Notes: a model not told the origin generated them from the letters alone. DNA of 64,000 nt from Streptomyces sp. WM6386 (GCF_000972385.1 NZ_JXTE01000043.1:11521-75520); one strand, 5' to 3'. Shown: positions 18,427 to 28,149, counted from the stretch's first letter. Numbers and translations: made by a program.

Positions 18427-20115
18427 TCAGCTCTCCAGGTGCGTCGCCGCGAACATCCGCAGCACCGCCGGAAGCACGACCACCGAAGGGCCGGGCACCG
18501 CGAGCGCCTTCGCGAGGTCCGCCTCCAGCGTCTGAGGCATGGTCCGCACCCCCGGCACCCCGAACGACTCGGCCAGCGCCACATAGTCCGGCCGCGTCAG
18601 CTCGGTCGCCGTCGCCTCGCCGAACGCGTCGGTCATGTACTCGCGCAGGATGCCGTAGCCGCCGTCGTCGACGATCAGCCACGTCACGTTCAGGTCGTAC
18701 TGGCGTGCCGTCGCCAGCTCGGCGATCGAGTACAGCGCCCCGCCGTCGCCGGACACCGCCAGCACCGGCCGGGTCGGGTCCGCGACCGCTCCTCCCAGCG
18801 CCGCCGGGAAGCCGTAGCCGAGGCCGCCGGCGCCCTGGGCGGAGTGCATGTGGTTGGGGCCCTTGGCGTCGAAGGCCGACCAGGCCCAGTACGCGAGGAT
18901 CGTCATGTCCCAGAAGGACGGGGAGTCGGCGGGCAGCGCCCTGCGGACGGCGGCCAACACATCCTGTTCCAGCGTGAGTTCCTGGGACCCGATCCGCTCG
19001 GCGACCTTCGCGAGCACCTCGCGCACCCGCTCCGGGGCCTTGGCGTCCTCCCGTACGGACACCGTCTCCAGCAGCGCCTGCAACGCCAGCCGCGCGTCCG
19101 CGTGGATGCCCAGCGCCGGATGGTTGGACTCCAGCTTGCCGAGGTCCGCCTCGATCTGGACGACCCGGCCGCGCGGCTTGAACGTGTGGTAGTTCGAGGA
19201 GAGTTCACCGAGCCCGGAGCCGACGACCAGGAGGACGTCCGCGTCCTCCAGGAAGTCGGTGGTGTGCCGGTCCTCGATCCAGGACTGGAGCGAGAGCGGG
19301 TGCTTCCAGGGGAACGCGCCCTTGCCGCCGGGAGTGGTGACCACGGGGGCCTGCAACATCTCGGCCAGCTGCTTCAGCTTGCCGGAGGCGTCCGCTCGTA
19401 CGACTCCCCCGCCCGCGATGATCGCCGGACGGGCCGCACGCGACAGCAAGTCGGCCGCCACCGCCGTCAGTTCCGGCCTCGGCGGCAGCTCCTCCGGGAA
19501 CGCGTCGCCGCCCGTGACCACCGGGATCACCGTCTCCGCGAGCAGCACGTCCTGCGGGATCTCCACCCACACCGGCCCGTGCGGAGCGGTCAGCGCCGAC
19601 TTCCAGGCCGCCTCGATCGCGGACGGGATCTGGGACTGGGCGCGCACGGTGTGGACCGACTTCACCACGCCCCGGAACGAGGCCGACTGGTCGGGGAGTT
19701 CATGCAGATAGCCGTGGCGGCCGCCGCCCAGCCCCGCGGTCGGGATCTGGCTGCTGATCGCCAGCACCGGCGCGCTCGCCGCCGCCGCCTCCTGGAGCGC
19801 CGCCAGCGAGGTCAGCGCGCCCGGGCCCGTCGACAGCAGCAGCGGGGCCGCCTCTCCCGTGATGCGGCCGTACGCGTCCGCCGCGAACCCCGCGTTGTTC
19901 TCGACCCGCAGACCGATGTACCGCAGGGACGACCGCCTGAGCGCGTCGAACATGCCCAGCGCGTGCTGGCCCGGCAGCCCGAAGACCGTCGTCGTGCCGA
20001 GCGCGGCGAGTGTCTCCACGACCAGGTCTCCGCCGTTGCGGCCGGGAGGAGGGTTGAGCGCGGCGGAAGTCTGCGCCTGCGTCGGGCGGAGCACCAGGTC
20101 GTGGTCGTGAGTCAC
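18427..20115 (-). CDS. Thiamine-diphosphate-dependent decarboxylase, candidate 2-ketoarginine decarboxylase
   Basis: 562 residues with the acetolactate-synthase/decarboxylase layout: an N-terminal pyrimidine-binding domain with the activating Glu72 ([15 protein letters not shown]), a central Rossmann domain ([22 protein letters not shown]), and a C-terminal pyrophosphate domain with the ThDP motif [16 protein letters not shown] continuing to DDGGYG. The start GTG overlaps the ureohydrolase stop (GTGA), so the two are coupled. Sequence alone cannot give the substrate. The neighbours (guanidino-acid hydrolase and symporter) suggest decarboxylation of 2-keto-5-guanidinovalerate, as by AruI in Pseudomonas arginine transaminase catabolism. 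Acetolactate synthesis is less likely given this context. Confidence 0.82.
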   Translation of the reverse strand: MTHDHDLVLRPTQAQTSAALNPPPGRNGGDLVVETLAALGTTTVFGLPGQHALGMFDALRRSSLRYIGLRVENNAGFAADAYGRITGEAAPLLLSTGPGALTSLAALQEAAAASAPVLAISSQIPTAGLGGGRHGYLHELPDQSASFRGVVKSVHTVRAQSQIPSAIEAAWKSALTAPHGPVWVEIPQDVLLAETVIPVVTGGDAFPEELPPRPELTAVAADLLSRAARPAIIAGGGVVRADASGKLKQLAEMLQAPVVTTPGGKGAFPWKHPLSLQSWIEDRHTTDFLEDADVLLVVGSGLGELSSNYHTFKPRGRVVQIEADLGKLESNHPALGIHADARLALQALLETVSVREDAKAPERVREVLAKVAERIGSQELTLEQDVLAAVRRALPADSPSFWDMTILAYWAWSAFDAKGPNHMHSAQGAGGLGYGFPAALGGAVADPTRPVLAVSGDGGALYSIAELATARQYDLNVTWLIVDDGGYGILREYMTDAFGEATATELTRPDYVALAESFGVPGVRTMPQTLEADLAKALAVPGPSVVVLPAVLRMFAATHLES

Positions 20116-21092
20116 TTCGCTTCCGAGTCCTTCCGGGCCGCCGCGATCTGCCGGGACATGATCGTGGTCAGTTCGTACGCCGTGTGGGACGCGGCCACCG
20201 ACGTGATCTCCGCGTGATCGTACGCGGGAGCCACCTCGACGACGTCCGCCGAGACCAGGTTGCAGGACGCGAGTCCGCGCAGGATCTCCAGGAGCTCGCG
20301 GGAGGTCATGCCGCCGGCCTCGGGCGTGCCGGTGCCGGGCGCGTGGGCCGGGTCCAGGCAGTCGATGTCGATGGAGATGTAGAGGGGACGGTCGCCGATG
20401 CGCCGGCGCAGCTGGTCGGCGATCTCGTCCACGCCGCGCCTCATGACATCCGCGGACGTCACGATGCCGAAGCCGAGCTTCTCGTCGTCGGTGAGGTCCT
20501 GCTTGCCGTACAGCGGACCGCGCGTGCCGACGTGGGAGAGGGCCTCGGTGTCGAGGATGCCCTCCTCCACCGCCCGGCGGAACGGCGTCCCGTGCGTGTA
20601 CTCGGCGCCGAAGTAGGTGTCCCAGGTGTCGAGGTGCGCGTCGAAGTGCAGCAGCGCCACCGGACCGTGCTTCTTGGCGACCGAGCGCAGCAGCGGCAGC
20701 GCGATGGTGTGGTCGCCGCCCAGGGTCATGAGCCGCGCGCCCGTACCGAGGAGATCGTCCGCGGCGGCCTCGATCGTCTCCACGGCCTCGTGGATGTTGA
20801 ACGGGTTCACCGCGATGTCGCCGCCGTCCGCCACCTGCGCCAGCGCGAAGGGGGACGCGTCCTGCGCCGGGTTGTAGGGCCGCAGCAGCCGGGACGCCTC
20901 GCGGATCGCGTTGCCGCCGAAGCGGGCGCCCGGCCGGTAGGAGACGCCCGAGTCGAACGGCACGCCCACGACGGCGACATCGGCGCGGCCGACCTCGTCG
21001 AGGCGGGGCAGCCGGGCGAAGGTCGCGGGTCCGGCGTACCGCGGGATGCGGGAGGAGTCGACGGGGCCGCGGGGCGTCTCGGTGGAGCTCAT
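20112..21092 (-). CDS. Ureohydrolase (agmatinase/guanidinobutyrase family)
   Basis: 326 residues, full length for the arginase/agmatinase fold. All manganese-binding motifs are present: GGDHT (125-129), DAHLD (151-155) and [19 protein letters not shown] (about 239-257). It hydrolyses a guanidino compound to urea plus an amine or amino acid. It is often annotated speB/agmatinase, but the linked sodium symporter, ThDP decarboxylase and PucR-type regulator resemble the guanidinobutyrase (gbuA) neighbourhood of Pseudomonas as I recall it, so 4-guanidinobutyrate or a related acid is a good candidate. The ATG at 21092 has AAGGAAGG about 9 nt upstream. It is the middle gene of a three-gene operon. 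Confidence 0.88.
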   Translation of the reverse strand: MSSTETPRGPVDSSRIPRYAGPATFARLPRLDEVGRADVAVVGVPFDSGVSYRPGARFGGNAIREASRLLRPYNPAQDASPFALAQVADGGDIAVNPFNIHEAVETIEAAADDLLGTGARLMTLGGDHTIALPLLRSVAKKHGPVALLHFDAHLDTWDTYFGAEYTHGTPFRRAVEEGILDTEALSHVGTRGPLYGKQDLTDDEKLGFGIVTSADVMRRGVDEIADQLRRRIGDRPLYISIDIDCLDPAHAPGTGTPEAGGMTSRELLEILRGLASCNLVSADVVEVAPAYDHAEITSVAASHTAYELTTIMSRQIAAARKDSEAK

Positions 21093-21126
21093 GGTCGTAT
21101 GCCTTCCTTGTGTCTTTGCGTTCGGT

Positions 21127-22572
21127 CTACCGGGATGCCGGGACCGGCTCGGGAACCTCGCGCCCGGCGAGTCGTTCCCGCCACGCTTCGAGTACGGCGG
21201 TGTCGGTGGCCGGCGTCGCCAGGGATACGGCGATGTAGACCACCAGGGAGGAGAGCAGGCCGTAGTAGACGGGCTCGTTGGCGAGGATGCCGTAACCCGC
21301 CATCAGCCCGATGACGGCGAGACCGCCGACGGCGACGGAGGCGAGCGCGCCCTGGGCCGTGCCGCGCTTCCACAGCAGTCCGCCGAGGATCGGTACGAGA
21401 AGGCCGCCGACGAGGAGGTTGTACGCCACTGTCAGCGCCTCGACGACGTTGTTCAGCGCGATCGCCGTACCGACCACGGCCACGCCCATGACGAGGATGA
21501 AGGCACGGTTGCCCCGCACCTCGTCGTGGTCACCGGAGGCCGTCCGGCCGCGCAGCCGGGACCAGATGTCGTTGTTGGCGACGGTCGCGCAGGCGATCAG
21601 CGCGCCGGAGGACGTCGACATGACGGCCGCGAGCGCGGCGGCGAGCACCAGCCCCCGCACACCGACCGGGAGTTCGTCCTTGACGATGGTCGCGAAGGCG
21701 TCGTCCGCACTCGCCAGGTTGGGGTAGAGCACCTTGGCCGCGGTACCGATGACGGCGCCGGCGAGGGCGTACACGAGACAGTAGGTGCCCGCGACCGTGC
21801 CGCCCCACTTGGCGGTCCTGTCGCTGCGGGCGGTGAAGACGCGCTGCCAGATGTCCTGCCCGATGAGCATGCCGAAGGTGTAGATCAGCACGTAGGTGAA
21901 GATCGTCTCGCCGCCGATGCCCAGCGGGTCGAAGTACTCGGTGGGCAGCTCGGCCTTCATCTCGCTGAAGCCACCGGCCTTGACGACCGCGATGGGCAGC
22001 AGCAGGAGCAGCACGCCGATGGTCTTCACCACGAACTGCACCATGTCGGTGAGGGTGATCGACCACATGCCGCCGAGCGTCGAGTAGGCGACGACGATCG
22101 AGCCGCCGAGGACGATCGCGACGGTCCGGTTCACGTCGAAGAGGACGTCGAAGATCGTGGCGTACGCGATGGTCGAGGTGACCGCCAGCATGAGGGTGTA
22201 CGCCCACATGACCACGCCGGAGATGATGCCGGCCCGGCCGCCGTAACGCAGGTCGAGCATCTCGGAGACGGTGTAGACCCTGAGGCGGGCGATGCGCGCG
22301 GAGAAGAAGACGGAGAGGGCGAGGAGCCCGAGACCGATGGCGAAGACCATCCAGGCGCCGGACAGTCCGTACTGGTAGCCCAGCCCCACACCGCCGATGG
22401 TGGACGCGCCGCCGAGGACGATCGCGGCCATGGTCCCGGAGTACATGGCGGGACCGAGCCGCCGCCCGGCGACGAGGAACTCGCTCTTGGACTTGGCGCG
22501 GCGCATGCCCCACCAGCCCATGGCCAGCATGCCGGCCAGGTAGATGACGATCACTGTGTAGTCGACGGCCAC
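21127..22572 (-). CDS. Sodium:solute symporter (SSS family)
   Basis: About 481 residues with 12-13 predicted membrane helices. The GTG at 22572 is chosen because AAGGAGGG lies 5 nt upstream and the first helix ([21 protein letters not shown]) starts immediately; the frame runs up to 22662 without a ribosome site. SSS-family landmarks include [16 protein letters not shown] in the second helix and [20 protein letters not shown], matching the conserved Ser-rich stretch of the Na2 site. It is the first gene of the operon ahead of the ureohydrolase (34-nt gap), so the natural cargo is probably a guanidino acid or another amino-acid derivative. It is divergent from the PucR-type regulator, with about 120 bp between the starts. 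Confidence 0.87.
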   Translation of the reverse strand: MAVDYTVIVIYLAGMLAMGWWGMRRAKSKSEFLVAGRRLGPAMYSGTMAAIVLGGASTIGGVGLGYQYGLSGAWMVFAIGLGLLALSVFFSARIARLRVYTVSEMLDLRYGGRAGIISGVVMWAYTLMLAVTSTIAYATIFDVLFDVNRTVAIVLGGSIVVAYSTLGGMWSITLTDMVQFVVKTIGVLLLLLPIAVVKAGGFSEMKAELPTEYFDPLGIGGETIFTYVLIYTFGMLIGQDIWQRVFTARSDRTAKWGGTVAGTYCLVYALAGAVIGTAAKVLYPNLASADDAFATIVKDELPVGVRGLVLAAALAAVMSTSSGALIACATVANNDIWSRLRGRTASGDHDEVRGNRAFILVMGVAVVGTAIALNNVVEALTVAYNLLVGGLLVPILGGLLWKRGTAQGALASVAVGGLAVIGLMAGYGILANEPVYYGLLSSLVVYIAVSLATPATDTAVLEAWRERLAGREVPEPVPASR

Positions 22573-22694
22573 TGGGCCCTCCTTCGCGCGTTCTCGCCGG
22601 CGGGTGTCGAGCATTGACACTAGGTGGCCGGAAAGCGGCCGCGAAGTGTAGGTTTTATCCATTCGAGCCGCGCCGCATGGAGGAAGTGCACACC

Positions 22695-24158
22695 ATGCCG
22701 GATCCCTCCGTTCCGCCCACTCCCCCCGTGCCCCTCGCGGCCCTCCTGGCCCGTGAGGACCTCGCCCTGCGGCAGATCGCGGGCCCCTCCGATCCCGCCA
22801 CGGTGATCCACTGGGCGCACACCTCGGAGATGGCGGACCCGTATCCCTATCTGCTGGGCGGCGAGCTGCTGCTGACGGCCGGCGTCCACGTCCCGGAGGC
22901 GGCGGGCTCGGGGGCCTACTTCGACGACTACGTCTCCCGGATCGTGGCGGCGGGCGGCGCGGCCCTCGGTTTCGGAGTGGCCCCGGTCCACGACACGGTG
23001 CCGCGGGCGCTGGTGGAGGCCTGCGACGCCTACGAGCTCCCGCTCATCGAGGTCCCGCCCCGGACCACCTTCTCCGGCGTGGCCCGCGCGGTCTGGCAGC
23101 TCATGGCCCAGGCCCGCCTCGCCGAGCTGCGCCGCGTGACGGAGGCCCAGCAGAGCCTGGCGGCGGCGGCCTCACGACCGGACCCGGTGCCTTCGGTGCT
23201 GCGGCAGCTGGCCCAGCGGGTGAGCGGACGGGCGGTGCTGTACGGACCGGAGGGGACGGAGATCGCCTCGGCGGGACGGCCCCCCGAAGCCGCCGTGAAC
23301 AGCGCTCTCGCGCATCTGACACAGGTCGTCACCAGCCGCTCCTCCGCCACGGCCACCGACACCGTCGCCGACACCCACCTCGCCGCCTACGCCCTCGGTG
23401 CCGGCCAGGGGTTCGTGCTCGGGGTCACCTCGCCCCAGGGTGTTCCCGGCGACCACACCATCGCCTCCGTCGCCGCCGTGCTGCTCTCCCTGCTCACCGG
23501 CGAGCAGCAGAGCGGTTCGGGGGCGGCGCGGTCGTCCGCGCTGGTACGGCTGTTGCTGGGCACCCCGCCGCAGGACGTGGCCGTGCTGCTGGGGGCCGAG
23601 CGGTGGGTCGTCGTGCACGCCCGTCCCGACGCGCACGCACCCGACGCCGTCGCCGCCTCCGCACTGGGCGCCGCGCTCGGCTCACCGCTCGTCGACCTCG
23701 CGCAGGACGTCGTACGCGTCCTCGTCCCGGCCGACCGCGAGGCGCGACCACAGCCCGGCTGGACCCTGGGCATCAGCGCGCCGGCGGACCCGCACGAGTG
23801 GCCGACCGCGGACACCCAGGCCGCCCGCGCCCTCACCCGCGCCCGGGCGACCCGCAGCGGACTCGTCCGCCACGGTGCCCGCCCCGGCCTGAGCGCCCTC
23901 GTCCCGCACGACGAGGCCGAGGCACACGCGCGTGCCCTCCTCGCGCCCATCGCGGACACCCCGGCCCTCACCGACACCCTGCGCACCTGGCTGTCCCTGC
24001 ACGGCAGTTGGGACCGCACCGCCGTGGCGCTGGCCGTGCACCGCAACACCGTCCGCCAACGCATCGCCCGCTGCGCGTCCCTGCTGGACACGGACCTGGA
24101 CGACCCCGACGTACGCATGGAGTTGTGGTTCGCGCTGAGCCAGGATCTGCGACAGTGA
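22695..24158 (+). CDS. PucR-family transcriptional regulator
   Basis: 487 residues. The ATG at 22695 follows GGAGGAA by 9 nt; an ATG at 22677 is possible. The N-terminal domain (PLAALLAREDLALRQIAGPS, GGELLLTAGVHVPEA, LPLIEVPPRTTFSGVARAVW) matches the PucR purine-catabolism domain. The C-terminal CdaR-like helix-turn-helix is LSLHGSWDRTAVALAVHRNT followed by VRQRIARCASLLDTDLDDPDVRMELW. It is transcribed divergently from the symporter/ureohydrolase/ThDP operon and is the obvious candidate to control it in response to a nitrogen compound. The effector is unknown. Confidence 0.86.
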   Translation: MPDPSVPPTPPVPLAALLAREDLALRQIAGPSDPATVIHWAHTSEMADPYPYLLGGELLLTAGVHVPEAAGSGAYFDDYVSRIVAAGGAALGFGVAPVHDTVPRALVEACDAYELPLIEVPPRTTFSGVARAVWQLMAQARLAELRRVTEAQQSLAAAASRPDPVPSVLRQLAQRVSGRAVLYGPEGTEIASAGRPPEAAVNSALAHLTQVVTSRSSATATDTVADTHLAAYALGAGQGFVLGVTSPQGVPGDHTIASVAAVLLSLLTGEQQSGSGAARSSALVRLLLGTPPQDVAVLLGAERWVVVHARPDAHAPDAVAASALGAALGSPLVDLAQDVVRVLVPADREARPQPGWTLGISAPADPHEWPTADTQAARALTRARATRSGLVRHGARPGLSALVPHDEAEAHARALLAPIADTPALTDTLRTWLSLHGSWDRTAVALAVHRNTVRQRIARCASLLDTDLDDPDVRMELWFALSQDLRQ

Positions 24159-24220
24159 CCCGCGTCCCAGCGTCCGGTACATCGGGCACGCCCGCGGCCG
24201 CCTGCCTCACAATGGACACC

Positions 24221-25009
24221 ATGCCGATACCCGGGACTCCCAGCCGCGCCGAGCTCGTCGACCACCTCGTACGGACCCGCATCGCGGGCGATGTCGCGAC
24301 GCCCCGCGAGAACAACCTCTCCCACTACCGCCAGCTGGCGAACGGCGTCCGCAACTTCTGGCTCGGCCTGGAGCTCGGCGACCGCTGGGCCGACGAGCAG
24401 GACGTGCTCGCGGTGATGGCGGAGCGGGTGGGTGTGAACGACGACCCGGAGTACCGGTACGGCCAGGACACCATCGACCCCGAGCTGACCGTGGACGGCC
24501 TCGACCGGATGGCGGCGCGGCTGCGCAAGGCCGCCGACGGCCGGCAGAGTGTCCTGTTCGCCACCGGCCACCCGGGCGGCCTCCTCGAAGTGCACCACTC
24601 CACCGCCGCCGCGCTGCGGAGCGCCGGCTGCGAGATCGTCGTCATCCCGGAGGGGCTGCAGACGGACGAGGGCTACGTCATGCAGTTCGCGGACGTGGCG
24701 GTCCTGGAGCACGGCGCCTCGCTGTGGCACACCCACTCCGGCGAGCCGATGAAGGCGATCCTCACCGGGCTCGAGCGCGAGGGCCGTCCGCTGCCGGATC
24801 TGGTGGTCGCGGACCACGGGTGGGCGGGCTACGCCGGTCAGCACGGCGTCGACTCCCTCGGTTACGCCGACTGCAACGACCCTGCGCTCTTCCTCGCCGA
24901 GGCCGAGGGCACCGTCCAGGTGACGGTCCCCCTCGACGACCACGTCATCAGCCCCCGCTACTACGACCCGCTGACGGCGTACCTCCTGGCGGAGGCGGGA
25001 CTGAAGTAG
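24221..25009 (+). CDS. Conserved actinobacterial phosphatase-like protein
   Basis: 262 residues, beginning MPIPGTPSRAELVDHLVRTR followed by RENNLSHYRQLANG. This corresponds to a family widespread in Streptomyces and usually labelled phosphatase. Visible conserved features include HPGGLLEVHHSTAAALRSAG, VVIPEGLQTDEGY, VVADHGWAGYAGQHG and DDHVISPRYYDP, with several His and Asp that could bind metal. An ATG three codons upstream (24212) is an alternative; neither has a convincing ribosome site. No biochemical role is proven from sequence. It follows the PucR-type gene by 62 nt in the same direction and ends 19 nt before the convergent CDF transporter. Confidence 0.7.
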   Translation: MPIPGTPSRAELVDHLVRTRIAGDVATPRENNLSHYRQLANGVRNFWLGLELGDRWADEQDVLAVMAERVGVNDDPEYRYGQDTIDPELTVDGLDRMAARLRKAADGRQSVLFATGHPGGLLEVHHSTAAALRSAGCEIVVIPEGLQTDEGYVMQFADVAVLEHGASLWHTHSGEPMKAILTGLEREGRPLPDLVVADHGWAGYAGQHGVDSLGYADCNDPALFLAEAEGTVQVTVPLDDHVISPRYYDPLTAYLLAEAGLK

Positions 25010-25028
25010 GCCGGGCCCGGACCCGGCG

Positions 25029-26006
25029 TCACGGCCAGGGGTTCAGGCCCTCCGTCCGCTGCTGCGCATGCCCCGGCGTCGGGTCCAGGTACACCCTGCT
25101 CACACCGGGGAACGCGGCCCGCAGCCGCAGCTCGGCCTGTTCGCAGGCCCACTCGACCTGGGCCGCCGTCGACACGTCCCGGAAGTCGACCTTGGCCGCG
25201 ACCAGCGCCTCCCGCGGCCCCTGGACCAGGGTGGTCAGCTCCAGCACGGCCTCGATGTGCTCCACCGCCAGCAGCTCGGCCCTGATCCGCTCCCGCATGG
25301 GCCGCGGGAGCGGACGGCCGATCAGCAGCTCCGCGTTGGACCGCCCGAGCACCCATGCCACGCAGAGCAGCAGCAGCCCGATGAGCAGCGAGGCGATCCC
25401 GTCCCAGACTCCGGAGCCGGTGAGCTCGCCGCCGAGCAGTCCGCCGGCGGCGAGCACGAGCCCGACGAGCGCGGCGGCGTCCTCCAGGACCACGGCCTTC
25501 ACGGCGGTGTCGGGGGTGTGGCGCAGATAGACCTTGAAGGGCGCCCGGAACCGGGCCGCCTCGCCGCGCGCCTGTCTCACGCCGGTCCGCAGCGAGTAGC
25601 CCTCCAGCAGGAAGGCGACGCCGAGCACGATGTACGAGACGAGCGGGTCGCCGAGTTCCTCGCCCGCGACGAGGGTGTGGATGCCGTCGTAGATCGAGAA
25701 GACCGCGCCGCCGACGAAGGTGGCGACGGCGGCGAGCATGGCCCAGATGTACCGCTCGGGCCCGTAGCCCAGCGGGTGGTCCTCGTCGGCGGGCTTCTCG
25801 CTGCGCTTGAGGGCGGTGAGGAGCAGTACCTCGGTGACCGTGTCGGCGACCGAGTGGGCCGCTTCCGACAGCATCGCGCTCGATCCGCTGATGACACCGG
25901 CCACGGCCTTGGCGACCGCGATCCCGAGATTGGCGACGGCGGCGACGATCACCGTGAAGGTGGACTCGCCGCCGCCGTCGTCTTCAGAAGTGCTGCCGTT
26001 CGTCAT
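25029..26006 (-). CDS. Cation diffusion facilitator (CDF) transporter
   Basis: 325 residues. The ATG at 26006 opens MTNGSTSEDDGGGESTFTVI and leads directly to the first helix. The CDF hallmark SAMLSEAAHSVADTVTEVLL supplies the first metal-site Asp/Ser helix, and HTPDTAVKAVVLEDAAALVG the second (His-x3-Asp-like plus Asp). Six membrane helices are visible, then a cytoplasmic C-terminal domain (IRAELLAVEHIEAVLELTTL). It probably exports divalent metal (Zn, Fe, Co or Mn) against protons. The start lies 5 nt from the stop of the thioesterase gene, so it is the third gene of the acyl-CoA dehydrogenase operon, a pairing with no obvious metabolic logic. Confidence 0.85.
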   Translation of the reverse strand: MTNGSTSEDDGGGESTFTVIVAAVANLGIAVAKAVAGVISGSSAMLSEAAHSVADTVTEVLLLTALKRSEKPADEDHPLGYGPERYIWAMLAAVATFVGGAVFSIYDGIHTLVAGEELGDPLVSYIVLGVAFLLEGYSLRTGVRQARGEAARFRAPFKVYLRHTPDTAVKAVVLEDAAALVGLVLAAGGLLGGELTGSGVWDGIASLLIGLLLLCVAWVLGRSNAELLIGRPLPRPMRERIRAELLAVEHIEAVLELTTLVQGPREALVAAKVDFRDVSTAAQVEWACEQAELRLRAAFPGVSRVYLDPTPGHAQQRTEGLNPWP

Positions 26007-26011
26007 GCCCC

Positions 26012-26884
26012 TCAGTGTTGCCGGGGTGCGCGGACGACGCCTTCCTGGATCACCGAGATGGCGAGCCGTCCGTCCTGTGTGTAGATGCGGGCCTGGCCGA
26101 GACCGCGGCCGCCGTACGCGGACGGCGACTCCTGGTCGTACAGGAGCCACTCGTCGGCGCGGAAGGGCCGGTGGAACCACATCGCGTGGTCGAGGGAGGC
26201 GCCCACGACGTCGTGGACCGCCCAGCCGCCGCGGCCGTGCGCGAGCAGGACCGAGTCGAGGAGGGTCATGTCGGAGACGTAGGTGGCGAGGACGACGTGC
26301 AGGAGCGGGTCGTCAGCCAGCTTGCCGTTGGTGCGGAACCAGACCTGGGAGTGCGGTTCGCGCGGCTCGCCGAATCTGCCGTACGGCGGCTCGTCGACGT
26401 AGCGCAGGTCGATCGCCTCGCGGGTCTCGAGGAACCTCTCGATGACGTCCGGGGCGATGTGGTCGTAGCCGCGCAGCCGCTCCTGCGAGGTGGGGAGGGT
26501 GGCCGGGTCGGGGGCGGCCGGGATCGGGATCTGGTGGTCGAAGCCTTCCTCGTACTTCTGGAAGGACGCCGACAGGGCGAATATGGGCTGCCCGTGCTGC
26601 ACCGCGACCACGCGGCGGGTGGTGAAGGAGCGGCCGTCGTTCATGCGGTCGACCGTGTACACGATGGGGGCGCCCGGGTCCCCCATGCGCAGGAAGTACG
26701 CGTGGAGGGAGTGGGCGAGGCGGTCCTCGGGGACCGTCCGCCCCGCGGCGACGAGCGCCTGGGCCGCGACCTGCCCGCCGAAGACACGGGGGACGATGGC
26801 GGGCCGGGACCGGCCGCGGAAGATGTTCTCCTCGATCTGCTCGAGGTCGAGCAGATCGAGGAGATTCTGCAGTGCCTGACTCAT
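26012..26884 (-). CDS. tesB: Acyl-CoA thioesterase II
   Basis: 290 residues, start ATG at 26884. It is a double hot-dog TesB enzyme: the N-terminal half has FGGQVAAQALVAAGRTVP and HSLHAYFLRMGDP, and the C-terminal half has the segments SLDHAMWFHRPF, SPSAYGGRGLGQARIYTQDG and SVIQEGVVR. The His/Asp and Gln positions expected for catalysis fall in HAMWFHRPF and IQEGVV. It releases free fatty acid from acyl-CoA in the cytoplasm. There is no Shine-Dalgarno sequence; instead a 12-bp palindrome (26896-26907) lies just upstream. It follows an acyl-CoA dehydrogenase gene and precedes the CDF gene by 5 nt, so co-transcription is likely. Confidence 0.92.
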   Translation of the reverse strand: MSQALQNLLDLLDLEQIEENIFRGRSRPAIVPRVFGGQVAAQALVAAGRTVPEDRLAHSLHAYFLRMGDPGAPIVYTVDRMNDGRSFTTRRVVAVQHGQPIFALSASFQKYEEGFDHQIPIPAAPDPATLPTSQERLRGYDHIAPDVIERFLETREAIDLRYVDEPPYGRFGEPREPHSQVWFRTNGKLADDPLLHVVLATYVSDMTLLDSVLLAHGRGGWAVHDVVGASLDHAMWFHRPFRADEWLLYDQESPSAYGGRGLGQARIYTQDGRLAISVIQEGVVRAPRQH

Positions 26885-26895
26885 GCAGTCGTTTC

Positions 26896-26907
26896 TACTG
26901 GTCAGTA
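26896..26907. promoter_or_regulatory. Palindrome TACTGGTCAGTA before tesB
   Basis: Perfect arms TACTG and CAGTA around GT, ending 11 nt before the tesB start codon. A near copy (TACCGGCCAGTA) lies upstream of the acyl-CoA dehydrogenase gene. The form is that of a TetR-type operator; the regulator is not identified. Confidence 0.45.
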
Positions 26908-26919
26908 ATTTCGGGAGCC

Positions 26920-28077
26920 TTACAGGCCCATGTCCTTGGCGATGATCGTCTTCATGATCTCGCTGGTGCCGCCGTAGATGCGGTTGACGCGGTTGTCCGC
27001 GTACAGGCGGGCGATCGGGTACTCGTTCATGAAGCCGTAGCCGCCGTGCAGCTGGAGGCAGCGGTCGATCACACGGTGGGCGACCTCGGTGGCGAACAGC
27101 TTGGCGCTGGCGGCCTCGGCGGGGGTCAGCTCGCCCGCGTCCAGGGCCTCCAGGGCGCGGTCCACGACGGCCTCGGCCGCGTCCACCTCGGCCTGACAGG
27201 CGGCCAGCTCGAACTTGGTGTTCTGGAACGAGGCGACCGGCTTGCCGAAGACGGTGCGCTCCTGCACGTACTCCTTGGCGAACCGCACCGCGGCCTTGGC
27301 CTGCGCGTAGGCGCCGAAGGCGATGCCCCAGCGCTCGGAGGCCAGGTTGTGGCCGAGGTAGTAGAAGCCCTTGTTCTCCTCGCCGAGGAGGTCCTCGACG
27401 GGGACCTTCACGTCGACGAACGCCAGCTCGGCGGTGTCGGAGGTCTTCAGGCCGAGCTTGTCGAGCTTGCGGCCGATGGAGTAGCCCTCGGACTTGGTGT
27501 CCACCGCGAACAAGGAGATGCCGTGGCGGCGGTCCTCGGCGGTGGGCGCGGCGGTGCGGGCGCAGACGATCACCCGGTCGGCGTGGACGCCGCCGGTGAT
27601 GAAGGTCTTGGAGCCGTTGAGGACGTAGTGCGTGCCGTCTTCCGACAGCTTGGCGGTGGTCTTCATGCCCGCGAGGTCGGAGCCGGTGCCCGGCTCGGTC
27701 ATCGCGAGGGCCCACATCTCCTCGGCGGAGACGAACTTCGGCAGGAAGCGCTTCTTCTGCTCGTCGGTGGCGAGCATCTTGATGTACGGCAGTCCGAGCA
27801 GGACGTGCACACCGGAGCCGCCGAACTGCACACCCGCGCGCGCGGTCTCCTCGTACATCACCGCCTCGAACTTGTACGAGTCGATGCCCGCGCCGCCGAA
27901 CTCCTCGTCGACGCGGATACCGAAGACGCCGAGCTCGGCGAGCTTGTAGTAGAAGTCGCGCGGCGCCTGGCCGGCTGCGAACCACTCGTCGTAGACGGGA
28001 ACGACCTCGGCCTCGATGAAGGCCCGGAGGGTCTCCCGGAACGCCTCGTGGTCCTCGTTGAACACCGTACGGCGCAC
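26920..28077 (-). CDS. Acyl-CoA dehydrogenase
   Basis: 385 residues. The GTG at 28077 is selected because GGAGG stands 8 nt upstream and gives the usual start RRTVFNEDHEAFRETLRAFI. Family signatures are present: WALAMTEPGTGSDLAGMKTT (FAD/substrate region), GLKTSDTAELAFVDVKVP, and the C-terminal CLQLHGGYGFMNEYPIARLY with RIYGGTSEIMKTIIAKDMGL. It oxidises an acyl-CoA to the enoyl-CoA with electron-transferring flavoprotein as acceptor; chain-length preference cannot be read. It is first in an operon with tesB and the CDF gene. Two palindromes (28109-28130 and 28138-28149) lie in the promoter region, suggesting TetR-type control by acyl-CoA. Confidence 0.92.
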   Translation of the reverse strand: MRRTVFNEDHEAFRETLRAFIEAEVVPVYDEWFAAGQAPRDFYYKLAELGVFGIRVDEEFGGAGIDSYKFEAVMYEETARAGVQFGGSGVHVLLGLPYIKMLATDEQKKRFLPKFVSAEEMWALAMTEPGTGSDLAGMKTTAKLSEDGTHYVLNGSKTFITGGVHADRVIVCARTAAPTAEDRRHGISLFAVDTKSEGYSIGRKLDKLGLKTSDTAELAFVDVKVPVEDLLGEENKGFYYLGHNLASERWGIAFGAYAQAKAAVRFAKEYVQERTVFGKPVASFQNTKFELAACQAEVDAAEAVVDRALEALDAGELTPAEAASAKLFATEVAHRVIDRCLQLHGGYGFMNEYPIARLYADNRVNRIYGGTSEIMKTIIAKDMGL

Positions 28078-28108
28078 CGCCGCCACCTCCACCTGGCTCA
28101 GGATCACT

Positions 28109-28130
28109 TGTCTAAGCGCTTGCTCAGACA
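28109..28130. promoter_or_regulatory. 22-bp interrupted palindrome upstream of the acyl-CoA dehydrogenase gene
   Basis: The half-sites are TGTCTAAGC and GCTCAGACA, separated by four bases, with one mismatch between arms. It lies 32-53 nt before the start codon. Size and symmetry fit a TetR-family operator. Confidence 0.5.
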
Positions 28131-28137
28131 CCAAATG

Positions 28138-28149
28138 TACCGGCCAGTA
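28138..28149. promoter_or_regulatory. Near-palindrome TACCGGCCAGTA, second copy of the tesB-type site
   Basis: It differs from the tesB-proximal palindrome at two positions (C for T in each), keeping the TAC..GG.CAGTA frame. It lies 7 nt beyond the 22-bp palindrome, suggesting two operators in one promoter. Confidence 0.35.

Noticed and set aside
18346..20217. Plus-strand open frame over the ThDP enzyme gene
   Set aside because: It is a mirror of a conserved enzyme frame and lacks a ribosome site.
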